Origin: Clostridiales bacterium
GTDB taxonomy: Bacteria; Bacillota; Clostridia; Lachnospirales; Lachnospiraceae
Length of the DNA stretch: 32,111 bases
Assembly (NCBI GenBank): GCA_021205085.1
Contig: JAJPYF010000119.1
Location: 1-32,111, forward strand
Direction: 5' to 3'
A model generated the notes under the pieces. The model worked only from the letters and a program-made list of their open reading frames with translations. It made no database searches and was not told the origin of the DNA. Of this stretch, positions 1 through 14,600 are shown one piece after another. Within the stretch, counting starts at the first letter, position 1. Every line of letters begins with the position of its first letter. Made by a program: the position numbers and the translations under genes.

Positions 1-1
1 C

Positions 2-3000
2 TATGTCGGCAGCGGCTACACCACCTACTATGTGATCTCTACCGCCGACGGCAGCGAGAGCATCTATGACGACGACACCGGCACATATGTGTCCAGCAAA
101 ACGGTGACACTGGATTCATCGAACGGGAGCCTGAGCATACCCGGCGGATATACAGTGCTTACTTACGACGAGAAGCAGTATTTCTTCTTCCTCCTCAACG
201 AGGATGATCTGAAGATGGAGACAACCTATCTGATCAGCCTGTACGCGGATGCTGCGGTGGATAATTCCGATCCGAGCCAGGGGTATGAGACGATGCTGGT
301 CGGCACGATTGCTCTGGAGACGAAGTCCCCGTCCTGGCCCTACCTCACCCTGACCGATGTCGGCAGCTCCGGTGACGGCAGCGACCACGCCTTTTCCGTG
401 GAGCTGGCTTTCCCGAGTCTGGATACACTGGCGGACGGAACGACCTACAACTTTACGGAAACGGATGATCAGGAGTACATTGAAGTCTCCGTGGACGCGC
501 AGGATGAGTATGAATACGCTCTGTCCCAGATTAATACCATACAGATCAACCTGTATGCCGGAGCGAACACATCGACCGGCACGCTGGTGTCGACTATATA
601 TCTGACGAAGAGTACGATTGATTTCTATCAGGCGATGTACCAGCAGGGGGGGTGTCTACACCCTGACGGAGGAGAACTTCGGGCTTACCGCCTCGGCGCT
701 TACGAGCAGCAACTATTACATTGAGATCGCCGGGATCTGGGATGCCGGCGGCGGAACCAGCGGGGAGAATACCTCGGCCACCGGAAATCAGATGGACGGC
801 ATGCGCGTGGTGGAGGATACCGAAGATCAGACATCAGGCGGCGTAGTGACGACCGTGACTTACCACTACCTCACGGCGGAGCTGGGCATCGCGGTGCGGA
901 CGAATGCTGTCCTGCCCGCACTTCCGGATGCGGAGGGCGGCGTCACCGCCACCCCGATCTACAACAGTGAGGCGGGCAGTTACGGCCTGCAGACGGACAG
1001 CTCTCTGGCGGATGACACCATCGTCGGCTATCAGCTGCAGGCAAATTACGACGACAATACCTGTGAGAACCTCGAATATGTCACCTACTATGTTTTCCAG
1101 TCCGAGGATGTGGAGGACTACTATGACCAATACACGAGTTCGAGTACATACGGAGACGCCGTGCAGGAACTGGAGGTCGGAGGGGAAACCGTCTTTAAGT
1201 TCACGATCCCGGTCAACCGTCAGAACGGCTGGACGACGATCCCCTCGCTGATCGTGTACTTCGGCAATGTGGAGGTGGAGAACAGTACGCTCCTGACCAA
1301 TGGCGTGAACATGCTGTACAACAGCGGAACTTACGATACAAACAGTGCGGCGAGCCAGACCGTCTATCAGTACGGGACAGCGGGCGGCTCCTCATCCATC
1401 CTGACGATCTTTTCCATATTGACGGATCAGGACACTTCGGTTTCTTTTCAGGATGAATATCAATACAAGACCGGGAGCACTTACCTCACCGCATTTTATA
1501 AGAATGTTTGTGCGGATGATGACGGGAACCTGCGCTTCTACTATATGAACACCGGGTCGAACACGACGGCGAAGGTTGTCACCTGCTCCGAATCCCTGTC
1601 GCGCGGCAACCACTACACCTTTGCCTACACGGCGGTGGCGAACCTCTCCTCCACGAGCGAGGACAATCTGAAATACTATCCGTATGACAGCGCCTACTAT
1701 TCGGCAGGCGACCGGACCTCCTTCTTAAGCAGCCCGGTCATCTCCGTTTGGAAGCAGTCCGCGGAGGTGACTGGTGATCTCGTGATGACCGGTGCGTTGG
1801 CGACCACAGCAGATGCGGGAAGCGGGAATACGACATTGAGTTTGTCGGCTTTGGAAGGAGCACTTTCCTTTAGTGAGACAATATCGAAGTGGATCGGTAA
1901 CACCGGGTATTCTGTTGCGAGTAACTTGAATAATCTGGGGAACCTGATTGCGTGGTCCTACACTGTGATCGATGTGGACGGGACGCTGGGCATGACATCG
2001 ACCAGTAAGAATGTGTCGGTGGACGGTTCATCGACGGGAGCGTTTCTTGGATATTCCTATGATAATGTGATCTATGATGCATCCAACACAGCAATCATCG
2101 GATATTCCGGCACGATGTATTTCAGCGGGGCCTCGGGTGATACAACCACCCTGTTAGTCAATCTGGAGGAGGAGCTCTTTTCGGATGAGGACGGTTACAC
2201 CCATACGGAGAACTGGTATGACGGGGAAACCACGCTGAGCGGCAATCCGGATCTGATTCCGCTGGTCGCCAACGGAAGCGCGACCAGCGCTGCGGTGCTG
2301 ACGAATGAGATATCAACACCGGGAAGCATTACATGGAAGGTGGAAAACTCGGCGACAACCGGAAGCACATTGACAACTTCCACCAATATTTTGACATTTT
2401 CAGCTTCTTCCTCAACAACTGGGTTGACAGAGGATCAGCTTTTGTTCCTTCGCCAGCGCCTGATGTACCTTGTGGTGACGGCCTCTTATACTCCGACTAA
2501 CGGGGGAAATCCGGTTACCGCGTCCTTCACCAGCGGGACGGAGACACTGTCATACGACTCGTCGACGGGAACCGTCAGCTTTACCTGGGATATGACAAAC
2601 CTGCCGGATATTGCGAACAACTGTGAGATCACATTCTCCTTCGAGTATTATTACGACACCGGCGTTTCCACGGTGAGCGATGCGGTGTTGAACGCGGATG
2701 TGGATAATACAAAGGGTGATCTTACATTAGGGAGCAATACGGTCTCGGCGCCCTATGTCCTGAAACAGACGATGGTTAATACGGCGGACAGCAGTTCATA
2801 TACCTATCGTGATCTGACAGGAAATACGACACTGACCAACCCCTTGGGCAATCTGCCCTTCGCAAATGTGACTGATGCAACAGTGAGTAATGATACGCTC
2901 ACGGTCTTCGGCACATCCTACACGGCCTCCACGACAACATCTGCGTCGGACGGGAGCTCGGTAGTATCGTGGACGACCGGAAGTGTGAGCCAGGACTTCA

Positions 3001-4829
3001 CCGCAGCGAGCTACGGGTACACTTTGGGCAGCGGAAGCACCAGCTATGTGTACAGCCGGGTCTCCTCGTGGACAGATACGAAGGAACCTTCCTTTACGGT
3101 TACCGGGCTTCACCCGGCGATCGGTACGGACAGTACGGCGAATGTGGAGGGAATTGACACCGTCACATGGTATCTGAGCACGAACACGCAGCAGCTGATG
3201 AACGGTTCTCTGTATCTCGCGGTGTACTCGAATGCGAAAGGATACGATGCCAATGTTGCTCTGGTGAGTGATATTGCAACTCATTATACCACCGGAACAA
3301 CACAGGAAATTAACGGAACGACCTATATCGTGCTTCCGGTCGATGATACAACGACCTCCTTTACGGTGACGCTGACGGGTCTGACACAGAATACCACCTA
3401 CAAGCTGGCAGCGTTTTATGATGCCGGCGGAACAGACGGTTTGCAGCCGGTCTACGACAGCGGCGAGACAGCGAGTGATGTCAAAGTGGATAACTCAGAT
3501 GAGAACTTCTGGCTGACCACCGTGGACGGCGTCACGCTGGAGCTGACAGCCGCAACCTATACTCCGGTTTCCTACAGTGAGAAGACAGTGGATGTCATCT
3601 GGAACACCAATGTCCAGAGCGGCTACGAGATGATCTGGACACTGCAGGTTTGGAATGATACGAAAGATGAGTGGGAGACATATAAGTCCTATGAGGAGAT
3701 GTTAAACAGCGGCATCGTGGATTACCCGAAGAGTTCGGTGTACAACACCAACAACAGCTACACCACGACATTCACCTTTGACACATCGGATCCGGATCTC
3801 GTGCTGCCGGCCGGTACCTATCGCATGGTAGCGAACGCGGTTGCGAGCGGGACGGTGACCAATGATAACGGTACATATACCGTTGGTAAGTATACGGATA
3901 CTCTGGACGCTTCCGGGAATACCGCGAATATCTCCGCATCCTTCACTGTCTCGGACACGGCGGCGTACAACTCCGTGGTACTTGTGTCGAGCACAGTGTA
4001 TTTAGGCTTGTCAGGCAACGATACTTCGCCGGTGCTGCGGGCGGTTTTCAATGTTCAGGACAGCATGAAGCAGCTGGTCGGTGATACCTACCGCGTGTAC
4101 ATCACGCAGGAGTACACGGATCTGAGTACCGGAGATTCAGTGAAAAAATACATGACTTTCTATGACGACGGCACAGGGACTGTGACGCTGGTGTATGTGG
4201 ATAACCTGGGTGATATCCCTGATGGGACTTCGGCTGTAGTGGATAATAATGATATTAAGTATACATGGGGCAATACATGGAGCGGCGACGCGGAATTTTC
4301 CACTACCGACGGTTCGCAGACCCTCTACCTCTACGGCATGCCGGCCGACGAGGTGACCTACACCGTGTCCCTCTACTCCTATGTCGACGCGAATGTGGAT
4401 TCCGTAGTGGATGAGGACGATGGCACGTTGGCCGCGAATCCCGTCATGACCCTCCTTAAGGAGGCATCCACCACCCTGTATGAGAATACCGTTGTGATCG
4501 GCGATGTCTACGCCAGCGCGAGCCAGACGGGCGGCGTCTACACGGTGACACTGGAATTCAGCGACTGTGTGAACTTAAGTCAGGACTGCGTGGAGAGCAT
4601 GCTCATCACCGCGATGGAAAAGAGCGGCACATGGGTTACATACGTAAACGACGCGGCCGCCAGTCTTCCCTCGACCGCATCCAGCGGGACATCCGCCACG
4701 CTGACTTTCACGCTGGACAGCGCTGCGGCGGCCAACCAGACGGTCAATATCTCATGGAATCTGGTGACGGCCGGGACTTACAGCCTGTCATCCGAGAGTG
4801 TCCGGTCCGTGAACATCAGGCTGAGATAA
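2..4829 (+). CDS. Very large secreted/surface protein with FN3-like beta-sandwich repeats; 5' end outside the window; reading frame broken at a G7 tract (frame 2 up to 724, then frame 3 from about 648)
   Basis: Frame 2 is open from nt 2 to a stop at 722-724. The continuation (VYTLTEENFGLTASALTSSNYYIEIAG...) is in the next frame and runs to 4829. Removing one G from 646-652 gives QQGGVYTLTEENFG and a single continuous ORF. Ser/Thr/Asp/Tyr-rich with recurrent 'GLTQNTTYKLAAFYD'-type FN3-like strands; no C-terminal TM or LPXTG (ends SVRSVNIRLR). Confidence 0.75.
646..652 (+). repeat. G7 homopolymer tract at the frameshift point
   Basis: cagca-ggggggg-tgtctac read directly; the frame change maps to this run. 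Confidence 0.9.
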
Positions 4830-4863
4830 CGGGTTTGATCCGGGATCGCAGGTGGGAGTGAAG

Positions 4864-5592
4864 ATGAAAGAAAAGAAATCAGAAATAAAACTGTTGCGCC
4901 GTCCCCGCCTCGTAGGGGTTCTGGCGGTGGCTGCCATGGGTGTCATCCTGATTGCGGCGTTTCTGATGCTGCGGGGCAGCACCCGCACACGGGTGAGCGA
5001 TGCCTTCTATGCGAGAAGGGGCGAGGTAACCCACACGGACGGCGCGCGCTGGACCGTCGTCTGGGATGAGGAGGACGGAGCTTATATCAAGGGAACCGAT
5101 ACCTCCCTGCGGGGGCTTCTCCTGTACACGGAGGAAGGGTCTGTCATCCTGACGGACCGCTATGTGCTCCAGTATGCGAACGGCGACACCGTCTACCGCA
5201 TGGAAGCATTTTCCACCGTCACACAGACGGAGGAGGGGATCGTCCTGCAGGACGGATCGGACACGGTCACGGTGGATGACGGCGTCCTCTTTGACGGCAC
5301 GGATACCTATTTGTTTTTGACAGAGGTCACGCTGACCGTGGACGGGGAGGAGCAGGTGCTTCCTCCGCTCTCAAGCATTCGGGTTGTGAAAAATGACATC
5401 GTGGATCTCTACCGCCCGGACACCGGCGCGGAGTGCATCCTGATCTATGAGGATACAGAGGTTACGGTCGCCCTGAGCGGGGGCCGGACGCTTGATCCGG
5501 AAACGGACCGGGTTCTTCTGTCCAACGGGGCTTGGACGATGATGATGCCGGACGCGGAGGGCTTTGACCGGATCAGCGCATGGAAGGAATAG
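4864..5592 (+). CDS. Single-pass membrane-anchored extracytoplasmic protein (about 242 aa), unknown function
   Basis: ATG at 4864 preceded by ggtgggag RBS (GTG at 4852 also possible). Basic N-terminus, then LVGVLAVAAMGVILIAAFLML hydrophobic segment and an acidic beta-rich ectodomain. Confidence 0.8.
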   Translation: MKEKKSEIKLLRRPRLVGVLAVAAMGVILIAAFLMLRGSTRTRVSDAFYARRGEVTHTDGARWTVVWDEEDGAYIKGTDTSLRGLLLYTEEGSVILTDRYVLQYANGDTVYRMEAFSTVTQTEEGIVLQDGSDTVTVDDGVLFDGTDTYLFLTEVTLTVDGEEQVLPPLSSIRVVKNDIVDLYRPDTGAECILIYEDTEVTVALSGGRTLDPETDRVLLSNGAWTMMMPDAEGFDRISAWKE

Positions 5593-5606
5593 GGAAAGGA
5601 CAGAGC

Positions 5607-8600
5607 ATGGATCGATTCAGACATCTGAGAACAGCCATAACAGAACACGGGGAGGGAAGGCGGAAAAAATACATTCTCCCCCTGATCATCGCGGCGGTGA
5701 TTCTGGTGATTGCGGCGGCGACACTGATGCTGCGCACCGTGAACTGGGCGACAGTCTATGCGGACGGGTATCTTCTGACCGACGATGTATCCGCCACGCT
5801 GAACAATGGCGCAGAGGAAGATTCCGTCCAGCGCGTCACCCTTCTCTCCGTAAAGGAGCAGGATACCATCTACAAAAAAGCGCGCCACCTCTTTGTGGGG
5901 GATGACCTCACGGCCTTCGAGGATGCCTATCCGGAGTTTTTCGCCGGGAACAGCGGCGTGCGCTTTTTTGACGACTCTGCGACCCTGATCGCGGAGGATA
6001 TGGTCACGACCTACACCACCTATAACGGGCTGCGGCTTTTAAACGGCCTGACCTTTAATCAGGACGGGACGCAGGCGGACGCGGAGAATTTCATCCTGGT
6101 GCGCCTGTCCTCCGGTTTTTATCTGAATGCGCAGGATATCATTCTGACGGGTACCCGCGGAACCGATACGATTGCGGAGAACAGCATCGTCTGCTTCGGG
6201 GAGAACTATATCCGCGCCTTTGTCCGCACCGATGAGATCATGGAGTACCATGAGTACACCAATCTGGACAATGCCACCATCACCATCGGCAATCTGACGA
6301 TGTCCTACTATGATTTTTATCTGCTCCTGACGGGTGCCTCTGAGGAGGGATCCGGGGTGGATGAGCCCATAGAGGAAGAGGTAACCTTCGAGGATCTCAC
6401 GGAGGAAGAGGAGGAATTGCTTCCGGAGGAGGAAGAGACCGAGGAGGAATCCTCTGTATCCGCCGGTTCGGACAGCTCCACGGCAGCCTCCGCCGCGACC
6501 GCGGCTGAGACCACATCCGCCGGGCAGAAGCAGGTGGCGGATACCGGCGAGGGTGCGGAGAGCAGCGGCACCGCCGAGTATGTCGAGGCGGAAGTCGAGG
6601 GCTGGGCGAAGCCGGAGATCACAAGCAACAGTGTCTCGGCCGGCGTCTACACCATCACCAATAATCTGACGATCACGGACGAGTATAATGTCCTTTACCG
6701 CATCAGCTATGCCATTTACTGGGCGGACAACACAGGGGAGATGACGCTGCAGATGAGAAAGACCGTGCGGCCTTCCGCTCTCTCGGATTACAGCAGCGCA
6801 GATATCGACCTCTCCATTGTGCCGCCGGGAACATCTGTCCGCATCGTGATGAATTATACCTACAAGGATTCCGACGGAAACCGGGTCACATCCGACACGG
6901 TTCTCGATACCACGGTGGAGACCCTGACGATCGAGGAAGGGCTTGAGGCGGGACTCATCGAGTATATCGGTGTGACCTATGACAGCACGGCGGAGATTAT
7001 GCCGCGCGAGACAGACAGCATCCAGCTGTCCGGGCTGTCCCTCTACAATCTGGATCTGATGAGCACGTATATCAGCACGGTGACGGTCGAGGCGGATAAC
7101 GGCACGTCCGGCCAGTCCATGCCGTTCCGCAGTGCGGATCTCTCCGCCCTGCTGGAGGGACAGACGGTGTATTTTGACTCCGGCGACACCCTCTACGCCT
7201 CATTTTTGACGAGCAACACGATCTATGACTATCAGATCACCATTCAGGATAAGTTCGGCAACGACCTGCCGGTCTATATGGAGACGGATGGGGGAACAGT
7301 CTATGATGACGACGCCCGCGCCCTGCTTGCGGGGAAGGTGGCGACGGCAAAGACGCTGCCCACGGTCAGTGTCACGGAGACGCGGGACTCCTCCCAGCCG
7401 GAGACCAAGTTCCTGACCATCACGGTGGACAATTCCTCCGGCGTGTCGTTTATCACGGAGGAGGCAGAGTACGGCGAGAGCGGACAGACCGCGTCGCGCA
7501 GTCTCTGGCTGGAGATTTCCGCGATCGAGTCCGGGACGGAGACCGCGCAGGCGATCGACCCAGACGCCAACACGGATGTGGGCGCGAATGCAAAGCTCTA
7601 CGGCGACTGGATTCTTCTGGATGTGGATTCCGCCACATGGACGAACGGCGTCGCCACCTTTGACGTGACGATTGAGAATTTGCCTGCGGATAAAAATATT
7701 ACTTATGTTTACCGTGTCTACGGCTGTGTGGATGTGGGAACGGACGGGGCGGCGGAGGCCTCCCTGACGGAAACGGATGAGCGCGCGGATGAGCTGCTCG
7801 CCTCCGCCCGCTATGCGTCTCTGGACCTGAGTGCGCTGGGCAACCTTTACTTTAATTTTGATTCTTCCACGGCCGCGGACAATACGGCCTCCGTGACCGG
7901 TTCCTTAAATATCAGCAAATCTCCGGCGTCTCTGGTCAGCATGATGACGCAGCTGGAGCTGACGCTTGTGCAGGCGGGAACGTCCGGCACTTCTTTAAGC
8001 AGTGGGACGACGCTGACGGAATACACCGTGACGCTGACGGAGGATATCCTCGGCGCGGTCAGCGGGATCGCCTCGGGCAGCGATCCGGGGTGGACGGACT
8101 CCGGGGAGACGGACGCGGACGGAAATAAGATCTATACCTATGTGGCCGGTGTCGCCTACGATGCGTCGACGGGGAAGGCGATCGCCACGGTGACGGTCTC
8201 CACGACTGCGATTACGGATGCGGATAACGGCGAGATCAGCGTCTGGGACGCGATTCTCGCGGGTGCGGATGTCACGGTGTCCTACGATGGCCTGGCCGGC
8301 AATACGACCTACTGGACGCGGGCATACAGCTATGCCTCGCAGGGCTATGTCCGGAATGCGGACGGCACGACCTCCATGGAGCTGCACGATGTCTCCTCCT
8401 CCGACAGCTATCTTTCCTTTAAGACGGAGAAGGAGCACCCGCTGGTTTACCTGACCGGCGGCGATCCCTTTGCCATCTCTGACACGATCCAGCTGCTCGG
8501 CCTCTATGTCCTGGACGAGGAGAGCAGCATCTCCGGATCCCAGACTGACACGACGACCGGGACGACGGGCAATGTCATCGTCCAGGTCTCCGAGACGACC

Positions 8601-11600
8601 TACGATGATGCGACGGATACCTATACCATCGGGGACGCGGTCTCGCAGCGCGTCATCACGGCAATTACGGAAAACGATGCGTCGCTGGCGGAGGACCTGT
8701 ATATCTCCGGCCTGACCTCCGGGGAGACCTATGCGGTTCAGGTCTTTGCGATTGAGTATACCCCCGGCGGCAGCAGCACGGCCACCGTCGCCAACCAGCT
8801 TCTCTGGAGGGAGCAGGACGGCGCGGAGGCGGACGCGACCTGGTATGTCACGGTCGGCGAGGTTGAGATCGACTTTAACCTGACCAGCCTGAACAATGAG
8901 CTGGCAAACCTCGGGGATGGCTATGACACCGGCAGTGCCGACAGTCTGAATCTGATCGATCCGGATGCCTGCCGGACCGGGTACCGTATTGCGGATTCGG
9001 GGAAATTAGCCAGTATCAGCAGTACGCCATCCTATTGGGTGAGCGATTTTATCAAGGTCACCCCTGGGGATACATTGCTGGTGACGGATGTCCAGTTGAA
9101 TGTTGACTATGGACTGACTTATGCATTTTATGAGGAGGCAGACCAGGACACGGTCTATTATCGCTATGCTTCAACAACGAATGCCTCTCTGACGATAAAA
9201 GCCGGGTCAACAAATGATTTTGCGCTGATTCCCATTCCGGATCTGAATGACGGGGAGGATTTCTATATCCGCATCTGCAATGTGACGAGTACGACCGCGA
9301 ATCTGAGCACTTACCAGAGTGATTACACCAACACGAAGCTGATCTCCCTGACGGATCTCGGCTTGAACAACCCGAACGGCGAGGTAGGGAAGGTGTTTGT
9401 GAAGGACGGAACGGACGGGAACCTCTATGCTTCAGAGTATCTGTATACCGGCACTTCCGAGGCGGTCAAAATCACCGGGGGAGAGTGGTATCTGTACGGG
9501 GGCAATGAGAACAGCGTGACGGCGACCTTTACCGATACCTCCGGAGTCATTTCCACTCAGAAGGTCTATCAGGGCATCCCGTTCCAGGCGCCGTCGGACG
9601 CGGTGACGGTGACATTGGGCGGAAGCGATTCTTATTATACTGCGGGCTATGCTGCCAGCACGACGCTCTATCAGATGAACTCCGCCTTTGTGACAAAGGA
9701 GGCGATTCTCGCCGCTTCCACGAACTACACAGCGGACTTTACCGTGGAGATTACGGACAGCGGCTCTGCCGTGATTCCGACCTCCGGGGACGGCAGCTAC
9801 GAGATCCGGGTCTACGGGCTGGCGGGCATCAACGGCGTGGACGAAGACAGCGCCACCATCCGAGAGGAGCTGGTCTATACCTACACGCAGGAGGAGATCG
9901 GGACGGCGGCGGACGGGACGCGGTCCTACACCGGCGAGCTGACAATGTCCCTTCAGGAGTACACCAGCTATCTTGTGGAGCTCTATATTACCCATAACGG
10001 GAAGGAGGTCTTTGTCAAGAGCATCAGCTTCAGCACGGAGGAGCCGATCTACACGATCTCCTGCGCGGCCGATCTGCGAAAGCTCGCCATGTACCCCTAC
10101 GGGAAGTTTATCGTCATCGATGATGTGGAGGTGACGACCTCGGACAGTAACTCCTATTATGTGTCGGATTTCTACGGGAGCATTGATGGGCAGGGTTATA
10201 CCCTGACGAATAAGAGAAATTATCAGATTATAAATAATCTGCAGAAAGAGGGGACTGTCAAAAATCTGGTCATTGACTGGAATTTCAGTCTTGATACGCT
10301 GGGGGCAAGTAACCGGGCGGCGTTGGTAGGCAATAATTACGGAACGATCTCGGATGTGATTCTGAATGTGTATATATCAGGCCTGAGCACGACTGCATGC
10401 AGTGCCGGGTTGGTTTATTATAACCAATCGGGCGGCGTGATTGAGAACTTTGCCGTTATTTACCAGCTTTCCCTGAACTATGAGTCGGGGTGGGGCGGTG
10501 CCTGTTATTATAATAACAACGGAACCATCCGGAACGGCTATGCCTATGTGGAGCCCGGCGTGGAGATCAATTTCTCCAGCGGCGAGTATATGGGCAACAG
10601 CTCGGCGAGCGTGACGAACAATGGCCTGATCGTCGGATATAATAGTGGAGGCACCGTACAGAATGTGTACGCCTACATTGACGGCAGCGTGAATGTGGAA
10701 AATGCGGTGAATTCGAATTATTGCTCCGTTCTTGTCGGAAGAATCAACAGCGGGACGGTGAAGAATGTCCTGGCGGTCGGCGATGTCACGACCTGCCTGC
10801 GCCAGTACGGTGCGATGCAGACCACCTCCACGAACATCGCGGGGACGCCGGTCATCGGTAGTTACAACACCGGGACGATCTCGTCCGCGTACTACCTCTC
10901 GCTGGACAGCAGCCACACCTACGGCACGATCTCGAATGTCTCCGCGATCACGAACTCGGATGATCTGGCCAGTGTGGACTATATGAATACGCTCTTAAAC
11001 GGCAGCGGGCAGTTCATTGTGGACGGCTGCGTGGACGCCGGGTATTTCCCGCGCGTGACCATGGAGCTGGAGTCCATGATCAGTGCCCAGCCGCTCATCA
11101 CCCTGCCCACCGTGCCCAGCTACTCTGCGCCGGAGTACGCGGGGACGACGGTTCTGGAGGTGAACGAGGAGGAGGAGTACGCCATCCTCGAGATGACCTT
11201 CATCAACCCGGCGAACTATGTGATCACCGATGTCAGTTTCGGGGAGCTGACGGATACGAGCGATGAGAGCTCCTTTGTGAGCGCTTTTGACAGTGTGGTC
11301 GTGGACACGGAGAACTCGACGACGACGAAGGTCCGCGTCACGGTGTCGGGGCCGAGTTACTACCGTAGCGAGTACAGCCTCTACAGCTTCTCCTACCGCT
11401 CCGCGGTCAGTACGACAAACACCCGGACGAAGAAGTTCTCCTCCGGCGAGACGGTTGCGGTGGAGTTTTACCGCCATATCAGCACGGTGGAGGAGTGGAA
11501 CACCTATCTGAATTCCACATCTTCCTCCTCTCTCGCAAACGGGTATGACCCGCAGGGCAACTACCGGATCGTCGCGGATCTGGACTTTACGGATGAGACG

Positions 11601-14600
11601 ACGCAGGGGCGGATTAACAGTACCAATAACAGTGTCGGCAGTGCATGGAACTCTGCGTTCAGCGGCAAGATTACGGGCCTGTACACGGATGCGAACGGGG
11701 AGGAGCAGGTCGCGGTCATCACGGGCTACCATCCCCAGTACGGCAGTATGATGTTTTATGCCCGAGACGCTGAGATCAGCTACCTGAAGTTCGTGGATCT
11801 GGAGTTGGATAGCGGTGTGACGCCGAGCAGTAACAGTAATGTTTACGGGAGATATCAGGGCCTGGTTGCTTATGCAACCTCCTGTACCTTTGATCACCTC
11901 CAGTTCTCCGGCGGCGGGAGCAGTTCGGTTTATATGTGTGCGGGTATGGTAGCCGGGTTTGCCCAAACCAGCACGATCTCCTACACGACGGTTGCGGATG
12001 CTTTGTTCACGACGACTGCATCTTCAAGCAGCTCGACATATATGTGTTCCATCGGCGGATTGGCCGGAGTCAGCTACGGCAGCTCGACGATCACAAGCTG
12101 CGCAGTCTGTGATCTGAGTATCGAGGCCAGTGACGCTACGATCTATGGGGACAACCGCGGGTTTGGCGGAATCGTGGGGTATATGTATTCGGGTACACTG
12201 ACATCCTCCTACGCGACCGGAAGCATTGGGACGGAGTACGGGCAGGCGGGCGGTATCGCCGGATATGCCAACGGCAGCACGATCCGTCAGGTGTGGACCG
12301 ATGTGAATATCACGAGCAGGACGAACTACGCGGGCGGTATCGCCGGGCGTACCAATAATGTAACGGCTGTGTCTGTTTTTGCGGCGGGCGAGGTCAATGT
12401 CTCGGTGGATAACACGATATATGTGGACCGGATCGTCGGAAACAAATCCGGGACCTACCGGCAGAACTATGCCTACGCTGAGCAGCGCGTCAACAGCGAG
12501 GTAACATCAAAGCTTGGCAACACGGCGACGGCGCTCTTTACCGCGGATGAGCTGAGCGGGGCGACGGCGGTGAGCAACTGGTATACTTCGATCCGTATCG
12601 GCAGCGCCTTCCTCCTGACCTCCGATGAGACGGATCCGGATGCGGAGCGCTATCTGAACCCGACGCAGACGGAGCATCTGCTGCCCCTGCTTCTGGACGA
12701 GGACGGGGTCTCGTTGCTGGCGGGACAGACGCCGCACTATCTGGATCCCGCGGGGATCGAGATGGGAGCCGTCACCTATACGACGAACGGCAGCAATGCG
12801 TATGAATTTACGATCACGCTGCGCCGTGTCCAGGGGAGTACCTACACGGTCAGTAAGTACGGCGGCACCGGCACCTGCGAGCAGATCGTCTTTGAGGGTG
12901 CAACGGTAAAGCGCGCGGAGATAACCCTTTGGAGCACGGACGATAATGACAGTTCCTATCAGACGGCGAACCTTGTGCTGACGGTCGGAGACTTTACCAG
13001 CTTCACCGACACCTATGATCTCACGATTTATGCGAAGGACGACTCCGGAAACAGCTATGAGCTGAGTGAACTGATCGATCTCTCCGCGGATCCGCCTGCC
13101 TATGAGATCAGCGATATAGACGAGTGGCGGGCCTTCGTCGATGCCGGACTGGGGCAGAGCTACCAGAACATCCGCATCACCGGGGACATCGATTTCTCCG
13201 GGGTGACCAACGATGAGCTCCGGACGCTGTTGAACCTGAAGGTTACAAACGTGATTGGTGTTGACGAAGACGGGGATGGCATTTATCCGACAATCAAGGG
13301 GATCAACTACGGTGCCAACGCGAACAATGCCGGCGGCGATTCCGTCAATTACACGAACTACAATGTCGCGGTCTTTGCCAGAGTCTACGGGGAGCTGTCA
13401 GGACTGAATTTTGAGAATATTACGATCGACAGCAGCAACTACTCGTATGGAAGCACCAATTATGTGGGTGTCATCGGCAGAGTTTATGGCGCGATGAGCA
13501 ATCTGAGCTTTTCGGACATCGAGATTACAACGAAACAGGCAGGAAATACCGGATATATGGGTTGTATCGGATATGCGGACAGCGCTGTTTCCGATGTCAC
13601 ATTGAAAGGGATTAACCTGACCAACACGAGTGGTACCGTTTATATGGGCAGTCTGACCGGCTACGCGGCGGATAGTGTCACCGGTGTCAGTTTTGAGGAT
13701 GCAGCAGTATTGGATAGCAGCGGCGGTACGGGCGATTACACCTATTCGTCATTGATGAAAAACAACGGGCCGGTCGGCGGCCTGATCGGGACGTGCAGCG
13801 GAAGCCTGGAAGTTTCTGATGTCACGATTACCGGGGTAGGCGTTGTCAATACGGCAAGTGACGCTGCAGGCGGCGTGATCGACTACTATACCAGCGGAAC
13901 AACGGTCAGCAATGTGACGGTGGGATCATCTGCCGGTGCTGAATATGGTCTGTATATTTATGCCGGAAACAACACGAACCGGTTTGCAGGCGGCATTTCG
14001 GGCAGCGCTGCGGCAGGGAACATTTCAATTACGGTAAAAGATACCAATGTGTACTATGCCACGATTTCGGCAGGATATGAGGCGGCCGGAATCGCGTATT
14101 CAAATAATGGTTCGACGACCGAATCGGCGGTTTCCTTCCAGTACTGCGGCGTCTATCATTCCACGATCACCACGCGGGCAGCGGTTTCCGACTCGGACAC
14201 ATATCCGGTCTCCGCGTCCGGCATCGGGGGCAGCGCCTATGATTGCGAGGTCGTGGGCTGCACGATCACCGGCGGACAGTACGCCGCCGGAGTTGCCGCC
14301 TACCGTTATTACAACAACATCGGGCTCTTTACCAGCTGTCTGGTGGAGGACTGCACGATCACGGTCTACAGTGAAAACACGAATGTCCGGGCGGCAGTCG
14401 GCGGCATCGCGGGTCAGCTCCGCGGGTATGTGAAGAACTGTTCGGTGGTGAGCTGCACCATCGGCAGCACCTCCGCAACGGGGCTTACCGAGGCGGGCGG
14501 CCTGATCGGTGTGAACTATTACAGCACAACGACTGCAGACAGTCAGGTCATGGATGTGGAGAACTGCTCGGTCGCGGACTGCGATATCTGCGGCACCAGC

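Noticed and set aside
618-724. Overlap of ORFs 32-724 and 618-4829 as two genes or a programmed frameshift
   Set aside because: No RBS or credible start for a second gene, and no evident stimulatory structure; a single-base indel in G7 explains it more simply.
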